Shown: positions 15,358 through 28,404, numbered from the stretch's first letter. The stretch is 64,000 bases of DNA from Clostridium frigoris (GCF_018861865.1 NZ_JAHLDV010000006.1:62001-126000); one strand, 5' to 3'. Notes: generated from the letters alone by a model not told the origin. A program made the numbers and translations.

Positions 15358-17400
15358 TTAAACTAAAGCAGCAACATCAAGTATCAATGTAACAAGTCCA
15401 TCTCCTAAAATTGTTGCTCCTATATATTCTTTTAATCCACGTAATGTTTGCCCTAGTGGCTTTATTACAATTTCTTGTTGTCCTAGTAGTGAATCCACTA
15501 AAAGTCCTACTGTTTTCTCTCCAACTTTTACAATAACAATATACTTCTTTGTAGTTTCAATATTCTCTATTTCCATTTTTTCATTTACTCTTACAAGTGG
15601 AATTACACTATCATTGTATACAATAACTTCTTTATTATTAGTCTTCTTAATCAGTTCAATTTTATAATCTATTACTCTATCGATATATCCAAGAGAGATA
15701 GCCATAGTTTCATTACCTACTTTTACTAGTAATGCCTGGATTATTTGTAGTGTCAATGGTAATCTTATAATAAAAGATGTACCTTTGTCAATCTCACTTA
15801 TAGCATCTACAGTTCCACCAAGTGCAGCAATTTTAGTTTTAACAACATCCATGCCCACTCCACGTCCAGATATATCTGTTACTTTCTCGTTAGTACTAAA
15901 TCCTTGTGCAAATATCAAATTTTTTACATCGGCATCTGTCATACCTTCAGTATTAATACCAGATTCATTTGCTTTTACCTTTATTCTCTCTACATCAAGG
16001 CCTGCACCATCATCTTCAACCTTTATAATTGCTTTAGTACCCTCAGCATAAGCTATAAGCTTAATTGTACCAACAGGATTTTTTCCCTTAGCAATTCGCA
16101 CGCTACTAGGCTCAACACCATGATCTGCTGCATTACGAAGCAAGTGAAGTAATGGTTCACCTATTTCATCAATAACTGTCCTATCAAGTTCTGTCTCTTG
16201 TCCCTTAATTACAAGTTCCATATCTTTATTAAGTTTTTTTGATATATCACGAATCATCCTTGGAAATCTATTAAATACTACTTCAAGTGGTAACATTCTA
16301 ATCTTCATTACTAAATCTTGAAGCTCAGACGTAGCTCTAGCTACTTGTTCTAAAGTTTCATTTAAATCAGTTAGTTTATGAACGCTACTTATTTGCTCTA
16401 GTCTTGTTCTATGAATTACAAGTTCTGATACCATATTCATAAATTTATCTAATCTATCTAGTTCAACTCTCACAGATTGATGAGCTTTTTTATGAGTTAC
16501 AACTTCTTTATTGTCTTTGTTTTTACCTTCTAATTTCACCTTGCTTTTCACTGCTTCTACTTTAACCTCGGGAGCTTTTTCAATTTCTTTAACTTCCCCT
16601 AATTTATCAGAAAGAATATCTTTAGTACTATTAATATCAACATCTTCAACAATAGCCTTTTCTACTTCAGATATATTCATCAAAATATCAGTAACTTCAG
16701 CTTTTTCTTTATTAGTTAGATAAATTAAATTTATTTCAAATTCAAAATTTTCATCTTCTAATTCCTCAGCTCCAGGCACAGATTTTATTATCTCTCCATA
16801 TTCTTCTAAACTCTTAAAAATAAGAAATGCCCTAGCTGCTTTTAGTAGCGTATTTTCACTTATTAAAATCTTTATATCAAATGCGTTATACATTTTTTCC
16901 TTTGCTTGCTTTATAACATCAATGTCATATTCATTGAGAATAACTCTCTCACCCATATCACTGTTACTAGCCTTTTGAGGTATCTTTTCAATTTTCTTTT
17001 CCTCAACTTTTGGATTTTCACCGATTTCAGCCATTTCATGTAAATCCTTTAATATTTCATCTATTGATATATCTTCTGAAATGTCTTCAGAAATATTATT
17101 CACCATTTTTTCTAAAGTATCTAGGCACCTAAATAGAACAGTTACTACTTTTTCTGTTACTTTAAGTTTACCCTCACGGAATTCAGATAAAATATTTTCC
17201 ATATTGTGAGTTAATTCAGCCATTTGACTAAAACCCATAGTAGCCGCCATTCCCTTTATAGTATGAGCTACCCTAAATATTTCATTTAACTTATCTATAT
17301 CTTCTGGGTTTTGTTCGAGCTCAAGAAGCGACTCATTCAATGTTTGCAAATTTTCCATAGACTCTTCTAAGAACATTGACATATATTGTGATGTGTCCAT
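15358..17400 (-). CDS. cheA: Chemotaxis histidine kinase CheA
   Basis: Central kinase of the chemotaxis array; phosphorylates CheY and CheB. From the ATG at 17400 (after GAGGGGGATAAA) it has 680 residues; an upstream ATG would add 8 without a ribosome binding site. Domains in order: P1 HPt with the phosphorylated His in FRVAHTIKGMAATMGF (about residue 46), a P2 region near 185-265, a Lys-rich linker, P3 dimerisation (about 300-360), P4 HATPase with NAADHGVEPS and GRGVGMDVVKTKI, and P5 CheW-like to the end. Confidence 0.97.
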   Translation of the reverse strand: MDTSQYMSMFLEESMENLQTLNESLLELEQNPEDIDKLNEIFRVAHTIKGMAATMGFSQMAELTHNMENILSEFREGKLKVTEKVVTVLFRCLDTLEKMVNNISEDISEDISIDEILKDLHEMAEIGENPKVEEKKIEKIPQKASNSDMGERVILNEYDIDVIKQAKEKMYNAFDIKILISENTLLKAARAFLIFKSLEEYGEIIKSVPGAEELEDENFEFEINLIYLTNKEKAEVTDILMNISEVEKAIVEDVDINSTKDILSDKLGEVKEIEKAPEVKVEAVKSKVKLEGKNKDNKEVVTHKKAHQSVRVELDRLDKFMNMVSELVIHRTRLEQISSVHKLTDLNETLEQVARATSELQDLVMKIRMLPLEVVFNRFPRMIRDISKKLNKDMELVIKGQETELDRTVIDEIGEPLLHLLRNAADHGVEPSSVRIAKGKNPVGTIKLIAYAEGTKAIIKVEDDGAGLDVERIKVKANESGINTEGMTDADVKNLIFAQGFSTNEKVTDISGRGVGMDVVKTKIAALGGTVDAISEIDKGTSFIIRLPLTLQIIQALLVKVGNETMAISLGYIDRVIDYKIELIKKTNNKEVIVYNDSVIPLVRVNEKMEIENIETTKKYIVIVKVGEKTVGLLVDSLLGQQEIVIKPLGQTLRGLKEYIGATILGDGLVTLILDVAALV

Positions 17401-17481
17401 TTTATCCCCCTCTATACTTATCATTACTAAATGCTGTGCCTTAAAAATAAGGCTGTCTTTATTTCCTAATGCTAATCAAAC

Positions 17482-18246
17482 TTATATTTTTTTATATATA
17501 AATGTTGATGCTTTTTCAAATCCATAGTCTTTATAATTGTATATACTTTCAGTGGCACCTACAAATAGTAACCCACCTTTTTTTAAAGAATTAGCTATTT
17601 TTTCATATATTTTGTCCTTAACATCTTGATTAAAATAAATAACTACATTTCTGCACACTACTAAATCAAAATTATTATCGAAATTATCTAAAATAAGATC
17701 ATGTTTCTTAAATTCAACCATTTTTTTAATTTGAGGACTAATTATATATTTATCCCCGTTAACTACAAGGTATTTATCCATAAATTGTTTTGGAACATTT
17801 TTAACTTCAGAATAAACATACTCTCCATTTTTCGCTTTTTGAAGTATTGTGCTATCAATGTCTGTAGCTATAATTTTATGATTTCCTCTAGAGTTTAAAT
17901 TATCTACAATCATAGCTAATGAATAAGGCTCAGCTCCAATAGAACATGCTGCACTCCAAATTTTAAGTCCTGAATTATATGGGAGTTCTGACTTGATTTT
18001 TTTTGAAAGTTCATCAAATATTTCAGGATTTCTAAAAAATTCTGTTACATTTATTGTTATAAAATCTAAAAACTTCTGTTTTTGAGCAGGATCTTTTTTA
18101 AGCAAACTAATATACTCTTCTACAGAACTAACTCCCACTCTTGACATTAAGCTCAAAATTCGTCTGTGGAGCTGATTAGATTTATACGCTGACAAATCTA
18201 TGCTATATTCTTTTAAGACCCAATGCTGAAAATCTATTAAATCCAT
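17482..18246 (-). CDS. cheR: Chemoreceptor methyltransferase CheR
   Basis: Transfers methyl groups from S-adenosylmethionine to receptor glutamates. The 254 residues have the helical N-terminal CheR_N region (about 1-75) and the SAM-binding region with KIWSAACSIGAEPYSLAMIV near residue 95 and FDLVVCRNVVIYFNQDVKDK near 195. It is 10 bases before cheB stop-to-start order, so methylation and demethylation enzymes are adjacent. A small GCCTTA-AAAA-TAAGGC hairpin lies between it and cheA at 17439-17454. Confidence 0.95.
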   Translation of the reverse strand: MDLIDFQHWVLKEYSIDLSAYKSNQLHRRILSLMSRVGVSSVEEYISLLKKDPAQKQKFLDFITINVTEFFRNPEIFDELSKKIKSELPYNSGLKIWSAACSIGAEPYSLAMIVDNLNSRGNHKIIATDIDSTILQKAKNGEYVYSEVKNVPKQFMDKYLVVNGDKYIISPQIKKMVEFKKHDLILDNFDNNFDLVVCRNVVIYFNQDVKDKIYEKIANSLKKGGLLFVGATESIYNYKDYGFEKASTFIYKKI

Positions 18247-18256
18247 TAGCGTTTGC

Positions 18257-19327
18257 TCATCTCCCCATTAAAACCTTATTTATTTCCTGCGCAATATTTT
18301 CAAGTGGTACAACTTCATCTACTTTACCAGTTTCAAAAGCGGCCTTTGGCATTCCATATATGGTACAGGTAGATTCATGTTCTGCCATAGTAATTCCACC
18401 ATTGTCTTTAATCATTGCGGTGCCTTTTGCACCATCGCGTCCCATTCCAGTAAGTATAACGCTTAAAAGCCGAGGTCCATAAACCTTCGAAGCTGATATA
18501 AAGAGCTTATCTACGCAAGGTCTAACCCCCCAAACAGTAGGCTCAGTATTCAAATGTATTCTCTTATCACTGCCTACTTCCATATGATATCCACCAGGCG
18601 CAATATAAACTACATTTTTTTCAATTAGATCACCCGCGCAGGCTTCAATAACTTTTAATTTGCTATTTAAATTGAGCCTCTGCGCAAATGCTTTTGTAAA
18701 ACCAGTTGGCATATGTTGCACTACTAAAACAGGTACTCCTATATTATCGGGCAATACTGTTATTACTTTATATAATGCTTTTGGACCACCCGTAGATGCT
18801 CCAATAACTACAGCCTCAATGCTTGGTACTGCTCGTTTTAACACTCTTTCTATTTTTTTTTGAGCTACTACTTTATTTATATTGATTTTTTTTTCAGAGT
18901 CTATGGTAGTTCTGCTTTCATTTTGCCTGTAAGCTAACTTTATTTTTGCTATCAATTCATCTTTAACTTTATTTATATCTAATGATATCGCTCCAGAGGG
19001 TTTTGCAATAAAATCAAAGGCTCCTAGTTCAAGGCATTGTATAGTTAACTCTGTACTAGCCTTAGAGCTACTACTAAGCATTATTACTGGTACATTCCTA
19101 TTAACTGTTTTTAATCTCTTTAGCGTCGTTATACCATCCATTTTGGCCATTTCAATGTCCAATGTTATTACATCAGGTACCTGGCGTTCAATTTTTGATA
19201 ATAGTTCCTCACCATTTCTTGCTGTGCCTATAACTTCCATTCCCATTTCAGCATTAATCATATCAGAAATTATTTTTCTCATTAATGCTGAATCATCTAC
19301 TACAAAAACTTTTATCTTTTTAAGCAT
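18257..19327 (-). CDS. cheB: Chemoreceptor methylesterase/deamidase CheB
   Basis: Removes receptor methyl groups after phosphorylation by CheA. The 356-residue protein has a receiver domain (1-120; VFVVDDSALMRKI and DVITLDIEMAKMDG) and a C-terminal esterase domain (about 165-356). The catalytic triad is visible as Ser in VIGASTGGPKAL, His in VVQHMPTGFT and Asp in ILTGMGRDGAKG. Length is typical. Confidence 0.96.
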   Translation of the reverse strand: MLKKIKVFVVDDSALMRKIISDMINAEMGMEVIGTARNGEELLSKIERQVPDVITLDIEMAKMDGITTLKRLKTVNRNVPVIMLSSSSKASTELTIQCLELGAFDFIAKPSGAISLDINKVKDELIAKIKLAYRQNESRTTIDSEKKININKVVAQKKIERVLKRAVPSIEAVVIGASTGGPKALYKVITVLPDNIGVPVLVVQHMPTGFTKAFAQRLNLNSKLKVIEACAGDLIEKNVVYIAPGGYHMEVGSDKRIHLNTEPTVWGVRPCVDKLFISASKVYGPRLLSVILTGMGRDGAKGTAMIKDNGGITMAEHESTCTIYGMPKAAFETGKVDEVVPLENIAQEINKVLMGR

Positions 19328-19350
19328 AATATATCTCCCTCTGCCGTTTA

Positions 19351-19839
19351 CTAAATTTCTACTGTTCCCATTCCTACAGTCCTAATAGAGAGTAGACCAT
19401 TAGTTGTATCGAATATCAAAGTTCTACCCTTATTACCACCAATGTCTTGTGCGATTATTGGGATAGATAGAATTTTCAGAGCACTTTTCACTGCTATACT
19501 ATTTCGATTGCCAATGTCCATAATTATACTTTTATCAGAAAAATTAAACATTGACGCTCCACCTGCTATTTTAGCCCGCATATTACATAACTTTGCACCT
19601 TTACTAATCATATTAGTAACTAAAATAGGTATAGCCAAATCAGCAAACTTTATTTCATTTGTTATTTTATTAAACTGACTACTGTCTGGAAGCATTATAT
19701 GTGCCAGTCCTGCAATTCCTATATATTTATCAAAAATTGCAATACCCACACAAGATCCAAGCCCAACAGTTATTAATTTATCTGGCGAAAACACTACGTT
19801 TAAATCTGCAATTCCTACCTTTATCTCATTATATTCCAT
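19351..19839 (-). CDS. cheD: Chemoreceptor glutamine deamidase CheD
   Basis: CheD deamidates receptor glutamines and activates CheC. The 162 residues show the catalytic Cys in TVGLGSCVGIAIFDK (about residue 30) and the catalytic His in GIAGLAHIMLPDS (about residue 47), plus AKIAGGASMFNFSD. Presence with cheC in one operon is consistent with the CheC-CheD feedback described in Bacillus subtilis. Confidence 0.95.
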   Translation of the reverse strand: MEYNEIKVGIADLNVVFSPDKLITVGLGSCVGIAIFDKYIGIAGLAHIMLPDSSQFNKITNEIKFADLAIPILVTNMISKGAKLCNMRAKIAGGASMFNFSDKSIIMDIGNRNSIAVKSALKILSIPIIAQDIGGNKGRTLIFDTTNGLLSIRTVGMGTVEI

Positions 19840-19853
19840 AATTACACCCTATT

Positions 19854-20303
19854 TTATAATATTTGTATTTTTTCTTCATCAGTCAATATAGCTAAAATAT
19901 TTAAATATATAATTATTTTACCATCGATTTTAATAAGTCCTTTAATGTATCTTTTAGATATTCCCGTAATTATCGATGGTGAATCTTCTATATTATCTTT
20001 ACCTACATCTTTAACTTCTGACACAGAATCAACTATTATACCTATCTTACTGTCGTTTTGCTTTGTAACTATTATTTTAGAATCTTTACTAATTTCAGAT
20101 GATTCCAGGTTAAATCTTTTTGTTAACGTTATAACTGGTAATATACTATCTCCATAGTTTATTACACCTTCAACAAATTGTGGTGAATCTGGAACTTTAG
20201 TTGCATTTTCATATTCGAGTATTCGCTCCACCTCTAAAATACTCGTAGCATACAGTTCACCATTTACGCTGAAAACAAGTACCTTAACATCTTCCTGCTT
20301 CAT
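19854..20303 (-). CDS. cheW: Chemotaxis coupling protein CheW (2)
   Basis: A second CheW-domain protein of 149 residues, distinct in sequence from the one at 13956. It begins with DVKVLVFSVNGELYATSILE and has VPDSPQFVEGVINYGDSILP and IVDSVSEVKDVG. Two CheW proteins in one operon could serve different receptor sets, or this one could play a CheV-like coupling role without the receiver domain. The start is 12 bases after the fapA stop. Confidence 0.92.
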   Translation of the reverse strand: MKQEDVKVLVFSVNGELYATSILEVERILEYENATKVPDSPQFVEGVINYGDSILPVITLTKRFNLESSEISKDSKIIVTKQNDSKIGIIVDSVSEVKDVGKDNIEDSPSIITGISKRYIKGLIKIDGKIIIYLNILAILTDEEKIQIL

Positions 20304-20314
20304 ATTTACCCCCC

Positions 20315-22303
20315 CTAACCTTGTAATTTTTCAACTACTAACTCTCTATCCTCATCTATAAATGCATGGATGTTTTTACTGAGAACATCAAGGACGTATT
20401 CTCTTTCTCCTATAATAAATCTAGTATTAGGGTAAGCAACATCTGCCCATATATGACCATTTTTTTCTACAATAAGTTTCGTTGATACCCCACCTAGTCC
20501 TCCAACTACTTTGCATTTAATTTCTTTACCCGCTTTTATAACTCCCCCACGAGCAAGGCTTTTATCAAGCTTAAAGATTATACTATCACTTGCCACTAAT
20601 TGAGAAACGTATTCACCTTTACCAGTAAAAACAATGTTACCGGAACTTTTAATTGTTGAGTCTTGAGAATAGTCTAAGACTACATCTACGGGAAGAGTTA
20701 AATTTATTTCCAATTTTTCAATTTTATTTTCTATAATTGCCACAACATCATTTAATTCCTCGAAATCAACGATATTAAGAGGTCCAAGATTTAGTATTTT
20801 ATGTTTTAGTATAACCATTAATTCATCTTCCGTGTTTTCCATTCCAATTATTCTTTTAACTACTTTAATGGCAGTTTGAGGAAGTCTTTTAAATTTACTT
20901 TCAAGTAATATTTTAATAAGTTCTCCATCACTATTATTTTTTTTAATAAGGTTTATCCCTTTTACTTGCTTTATAGAATCTATTAATTTTAATATGTCTT
21001 CTTTCATGCTCTTTATATCATTTAATAATTCTAAATTTAATACATCTTCTTTTCCAGATGAAATATTTGAATGAATTACATTACCCTTAACCATAACATC
21101 ACCAGACGCTGTAATCTCAGCTTCCGCTACATTATTTTTAATTAAGATAGAATTACCTGATTCTACTTTCATTCCTTCACGTACACTTCCATTTATAACT
21201 ATATCCCCAACAAATTGAATATTTCCTGTTTTTAATTCTACATCACCATTTACTTCATAAGTTTTATAGACAAAAAAAGTACTTCCCCTAAGTGATGGTC
21301 TACCTTCTCTAGTTGCGGCAACTGTGAATTCATCTGTAAGTTCACAGCCTTCTCCTACCCCGAGTACTAGGATTTTAGATCTTTTACATTTTAAAACCTT
21401 TCCTTTGATATCCATTCCATCTGTTCCAATTTTACCCTTATTAAGAATAGCTAAAACCTGTCCTTTTTCTACGCCTTCAACAGTTCCTATAGCTTTGTAG
21501 TCAATAACCTCATCATTATCATAATCCTTATGACCGCCGCTATATTTTATTTCTAGTCTGTCATCTATTGCATTTATTACTTTCTTCCCCTTTGCAATAA
21601 TTATCTGGGAAATTTCATCTTCTTTTGAACATTTTATAACAACCATCTTCAAAATACCATATTTAATTTTATTATTTAATAATTCATTATTAATTTCTAC
21701 TCCTGTAAATTTGGGTGGCATAATTTCTTCTTTTACTTCACGTTCTATTGCTACTGAATTTTTAGGCCCGCAATCTTTTAATTTATAGATTATATTAGGC
21801 TTATATTTTATGCTAATATAAGCTTCCATATTGTCTGCGCTTGTACTTAAATTTAAATTTCGAGTAGCTTCATCTTCTGTTAGAAATACTTCTATAATAT
21901 TTTCTTTTTGCACATTAGCGCGTAAAGTGACTTTTTCTCCATTCACAGTTAGTGTAATATTATTAGTATTAGTATTAGAAATTACAGCCGGTTTACCGTC
22001 CTCATAAGGATCTTTTATTATGATTTCTCCATTTTTAATTTCTATAGTTCCATCATTTCCGCTTGGAATATCTGTTTTAATCTCAGCTTTTTTAACACTG
22101 TCTAACTTAGGACTACCTTCATTGGTCAGCCCTTCTATAGAATCAATTGAAATTATAACATGCTTTTTAAATAAACCTCTTTTTTCCTCAAGTATTGAAT
22201 ATTTAAGCAGTTCTCTCGAAACACCCAAAGCAATACTTGCATTTTTTAAACACTCCTTAACACTCGCTCCTTCAAATTTTTGAAAGCCTAACTCACCATC
22301 CAC
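20315..22303 (-). CDS. FapA-type (DUF342) polymer-forming protein
   Basis: A 662-residue protein with an N-terminal Jag_N-like region (about 1-60; SVKECLKNASIALGVSRELL) and a long DUF342/FapA region (about 190-660) with beta-helical repeats such as VKGNVIHSNISSG and a coiled-coil near 430-540. FapA-like proteins are often encoded with flagellar and chemotaxis genes in Firmicutes; their biochemical role is not settled. The start is GTG at 22303 after GAGGTGGTATAA. It is the first gene of the chemotaxis cluster visible here. Confidence 0.85.
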   Translation of the reverse strand: MDGELGFQKFEGASVKECLKNASIALGVSRELLKYSILEEKRGLFKKHVIISIDSIEGLTNEGSPKLDSVKKAEIKTDIPSGNDGTIEIKNGEIIIKDPYEDGKPAVISNTNTNNITLTVNGEKVTLRANVQKENIIEVFLTEDEATRNLNLSTSADNMEAYISIKYKPNIIYKLKDCGPKNSVAIEREVKEEIMPPKFTGVEINNELLNNKIKYGILKMVVIKCSKEDEISQIIIAKGKKVINAIDDRLEIKYSGGHKDYDNDEVIDYKAIGTVEGVEKGQVLAILNKGKIGTDGMDIKGKVLKCKRSKILVLGVGEGCELTDEFTVAATREGRPSLRGSTFFVYKTYEVNGDVELKTGNIQFVGDIVINGSVREGMKVESGNSILIKNNVAEAEITASGDVMVKGNVIHSNISSGKEDVLNLELLNDIKSMKEDILKLIDSIKQVKGINLIKKNNSDGELIKILLESKFKRLPQTAIKVVKRIIGMENTEDELMVILKHKILNLGPLNIVDFEELNDVVAIIENKIEKLEINLTLPVDVVLDYSQDSTIKSSGNIVFTGKGEYVSQLVASDSIIFKLDKSLARGGVIKAGKEIKCKVVGGLGGVSTKLIVEKNGHIWADVAYPNTRFIIGEREYVLDVLSKNIHAFIDEDRELVVEKLQG

Positions 22304-22371
22304 TTATACCACCTCTTTCTATATAGAAATTATGTTATAACATTCTCTGGTATACCTAGCATCATAATGTT

Positions 22372-23253
22372 TTATTTATTTATCGTTCTATTCGAAATAA
22401 ACTTTACAAATTTCTGTTTATTCTCTTTTAATTCTTCATCAAATCCCAACATTATTGCTTTTATTATTGAATTTTTTGATGAATTAAAAGAAAACCCATC
22501 CACGCTTTGTATTGGAAGAACCTTAGGTGATGTTCCTGAAATAAACAAACCATTATACGCTTTAAGATCTTTTTCAAAAACATCTTTCTCTATAAATTTT
22601 ATATTTAATTTTTCACAAGTTTTTATAATAAATTGTCTTGTAATTCCAGGTAAAACATTCATAACTCTAGATGTTACAACTGTATTTCCTTTTACCATAA
22701 AAATATTTGATTTGCTACCCTCTGTAATATATCCAGAATTGTCAACTAAGATTGCTTCATGTACATTTTTATTCTTTATTTCCACATTTACATTTTCACG
22801 AAATTCATTATTTATAACCTTAGCATTAGGATTACTTCTCTCACCATGATAAGTAATAGTTTTTACGCCCTCTATATATTGCTCTTTTGTTGGATATGAA
22901 TGCTCCACAAAATACACTATAAATTTCTCATTGAATCCATTATTAAAAAGGTTTTCACCATCTGGATTATAATTTATAACTAATTTTAAATTTCCATCTT
23001 TTACTTTATTCTGTTTTATTAATTTAATAACTCCATCTATAATTTCATTCTTTGTAATAGTTAGGCTATATTTCATAATTTGGGCAGAATTTTCAAGACG
23101 ACTTAAATGTTCCATAAAAAATATTGGTATTCCATCGCTTACTCTTATAACCTCATATAGTGATTTTCCATTATCACTACTATAACTATCAAATTCTTCA
23201 CTACTTTTAATTTCATCCCCAAATAAAAAATATAATTCTGTACATTTATCCAT
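22372..23253 (-). CDS. Class IV aminotransferase (PLP enzyme)
   Basis: A fold-type IV PLP enzyme of 293 residues from the ATG at 23253, which follows AAGGAGGAAAATTTAT; a longer frame adds 19 residues without a ribosome binding site. Family features are GKSLYEVIRVSDGIPIFFMEH (split: residues about 29-49), LKLVINYNPDG, HEAILVDNSGYITEGSKSNIF-type substrate/PLP region near 175-195, and MNVLPGITRQFI. The family covers branched-chain aminotransferase, D-amino-acid transaminase and 4-amino-4-deoxychorismate lyase (PabC). I cannot separate these by eye. The pair with the HAD gene upstream gives no clear pathway. Confidence 0.88.
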   Translation of the reverse strand: MDKCTELYFLFGDEIKSSEEFDSYSSDNGKSLYEVIRVSDGIPIFFMEHLSRLENSAQIMKYSLTITKNEIIDGVIKLIKQNKVKDGNLKLVINYNPDGENLFNNGFNEKFIVYFVEHSYPTKEQYIEGVKTITYHGERSNPNAKVINNEFRENVNVEIKNKNVHEAILVDNSGYITEGSKSNIFMVKGNTVVTSRVMNVLPGITRQFIIKTCEKLNIKFIEKDVFEKDLKAYNGLFISGTSPKVLPIQSVDGFSFNSSKNSIIKAIMLGFDEELKENKQKFVKFISNRTINK

Positions 23254-23349
23254 ATAAATTTTCCTCCTTATTTTAAAGATATAACAATTAATATTTGTCA
23301 TATCTTCCATGTTTATATTTTAATTATACGTTATATCTTATAAATAATC

Positions 23350-23994
23350 CTATTTCCACCTCAAAATTTCAATTTTATCATGTAATTTTTTATAATTTAT
23401 TAAATATGGATGGCCTACTAAATTAAATAGTGGTAAATCAGAGAGTGAGTCAGAAAACATACATGAATTTTCAAAATCCACATCTATATTTTCTTTAAGT
23501 AAGACTTCTTTTAGTCTTTTCACCTTTTCTTCACCCTTACAATTTTCACCTAACATCTGATTTCTATGTAATCCATTCTCCTTTATAAAACGAGTTCCTA
23601 TTACTTTATCTACTTCTTTTATATTATAAAATTCACTTAAATAAAATTCAGCCGATGCAGAAATCAAATAAATTTTATACCCCTGTTTTTTCATTTTTTT
23701 TATGGTGTCTATAGCATCCTTATATAATATTTTACTTAGACGTTTTTCATAAAAGTCTTTCACAATTTTTTTCATATCATTTTCCTCTATACCGTCTATG
23801 AATCTTATAAAAGTCTTTTTTGCTTTTGAAGCATCGTATATTTTAAAAACATAAAAAAGGGATGAAAATATACTTTTGGGTAGATACTTTATATACCTAG
23901 GATTCTTTTTGAGCATAAAAAAGTAAAATTCTAATAAAGTCTCTCGTTTTGTTATTGTGTAATCCACATCAAAAATAGCTAATTTTTCTTTCAA
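23350..23994 (-). CDS. HAD-superfamily (subfamily IB) phosphatase
   Basis: A 214-residue hydrolase with the HAD nucleophile motif LAIFDVDYTITKRETLLEFY (Asp9, Asp11; the usual Asp-x-Asp-x-Thr), motif II IYLISASAEFYL, and motif III/IV CMFSDSLSDLPLFNLVGHPY. This pattern is the SerB-like IB group, which includes phosphoserine phosphatase and membrane-lipid head-group phosphatases. The insert near residues 25-70 is basic and hydrophobic, forming a helical cap. Substrate unknown. Confidence 0.85.
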   Translation of the reverse strand: MKEKLAIFDVDYTITKRETLLEFYFFMLKKNPRYIKYLPKSIFSSLFYVFKIYDASKAKKTFIRFIDGIEENDMKKIVKDFYEKRLSKILYKDAIDTIKKMKKQGYKIYLISASAEFYLSEFYNIKEVDKVIGTRFIKENGLHRNQMLGENCKGEEKVKRLKEVLLKENIDVDFENSCMFSDSLSDLPLFNLVGHPYLINYKKLHDKIEILRWK

Positions 23995-24075
23995 ATTTAT
24001 CCTCCTTTAGAAATACATTGTATTATTACCTTAATACTAATTATAATACTGCAGCGACCAAATAGATAATTTAAT

Positions 24076-24107
24076 CTAAAAAGAGCCGCTGCATTTGCAA
24101 CGGCTCC
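24076..24107 (-). terminator. Terminator after DUF1292 gene
   Basis: GAGCCGTTGCA and TGCAGCGGCTC form a strong GC-rich hairpin on the minus strand with a 2-base loop, followed by TTTTTAG. It begins 9 bases past the stop codon at 24116. Confidence 0.9.
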
Positions 24108-24115
24108 TCCTAGAA

Positions 24116-24529
24116 TTATTTTTCTTCTTTAATTAAATTTTCATAATATGCCGTTACTTCTGCAAATTCTTCATCTTCAGGAATAACTAATTCGCCTGTT
24201 TCTTCATCTCCAACTACCTTGAAAAGGTATATTGAATCATCTTCAGGATTTTGAACTAAAGCATATTCATTTTCTTTATAAGTAAATCCATCTACTATTT
24301 CACATGGAACTATATTACCATTTTCATCTTCTAAATCTACTGTTAATGCTTCGCCTTCGCCTTCGCCACATCCGCAACCACAGCCTTCATGTTCATCATG
24401 TTCATGACCACCACATCCACAGCCTTCATTTTTTTCTTCATTTTCATGGCCACCGCAACCGCAACCTTTATTTTCATGGTCATGTTCTTGACCACCACAT
24501 CCGCAAGATGTATTTTTATCTTCATTCAT
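24116..24529 (-). CDS. DUF1292 protein with Cys/His/Gly-rich N-terminus
   Basis: A 137-residue acidic protein. The C-terminal part (about 60-137) is a DUF1292 domain: LTVDLEDENGNIVPCEIVD, EYALVQNPEDDSIYLFKV and a final EEFAEVTAYYENLIKEEK. The N-terminal 58 residues consist of four imperfect repeats of CGCGG followed by His/Glu/Asp-rich spacers, with nine Cys and many His. Such spacing could bind metal ions (zinc, nickel or copper), but this is inference. DUF1292 proteins are common in Clostridia and of unknown function; most I know of lack such a long Cys/His head. It is a single-gene unit with its own terminator. Confidence 0.88.
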   Translation of the reverse strand: MNEDKNTSCGCGGQEHDHENKGCGCGGHENEEKNEGCGCGGHEHDEHEGCGCGCGEGEGEALTVDLEDENGNIVPCEIVDGFTYKENEYALVQNPEDDSIYLFKVVGDEETGELVIPEDEEFAEVTAYYENLIKEEK

Positions 24530-24630
24530 AATGTAGTACCTCCTAGTTTCAGTATACCTTAATTCTACCCTAAAACATAAAATATTAAAAGGGTTTTTTT
24601 GAATTATTTTTGTTAAGTTAATGTAAATGG

Positions 24631-24665
24631 AAAAGGAAGATGGAATTTAATCCATCTTCCTTTTT
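24631..24665 (-). terminator. Terminator after pyruvate:ferredoxin oxidoreductase
   Basis: AAAAGGAAGATGGA and TCCATCTTCCTTTTT form a 14-bp stem with a 6-base AT loop, 18 bases past the stop at 24683. Both strands end in T/A tracts, so it could act in both directions. Confidence 0.88.
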
Positions 24666-24682
24666 CTTTTAAATTTTAAATA

Positions 24683-28195
<3,513 letters not shown>

Positions 28196-28332
28196 TTAAT
28201 AAGCCTTCTTTCTTAAATAATATTATAAAAATTGTTTAAACGCTTTTATTTAAATTTAAAGTAAGAGTATTGTATTAAAATATCTCTATACTTAAAAATA
28301 ATAACTTTTTAATAGATTTTATGCAAAACTAG

Positions 28333-28404
28333 CTAACACTTCTCAGCGCTAGCTAGCCATGATGAACCCTTGTACTCTTCATATTCTTCAACTGACCTCA
28401 TCAT
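28333..28404 (-). other. Possible 23-residue small ORF
   Basis: A short frame after the flavodoxin gene reads MMRSVEEYEEYKGSSWLASA and ends EKC. It has protein-like composition and sits 32 bases past the flavodoxin stop, but I see no good ribosome binding site. The surrounding 240 bases between flavodoxin and nifJ hold no other gene. It may be a real small protein, a remnant, or chance. Confidence 0.25.

Noticed and set aside
17439-17454. GCCTTA-AAAA-TAAGGC hairpin between cheA and cheR as a terminator
   Set aside because: Short stem, no T-tract on the minus strand, and it lies inside an evident operon.
24304-24531. His/Leu-rich plus-strand frame opposite the DUF1292 gene
   Set aside because: Its repeats are the antisense of the Cys-Gly-His repeats; no start signals.
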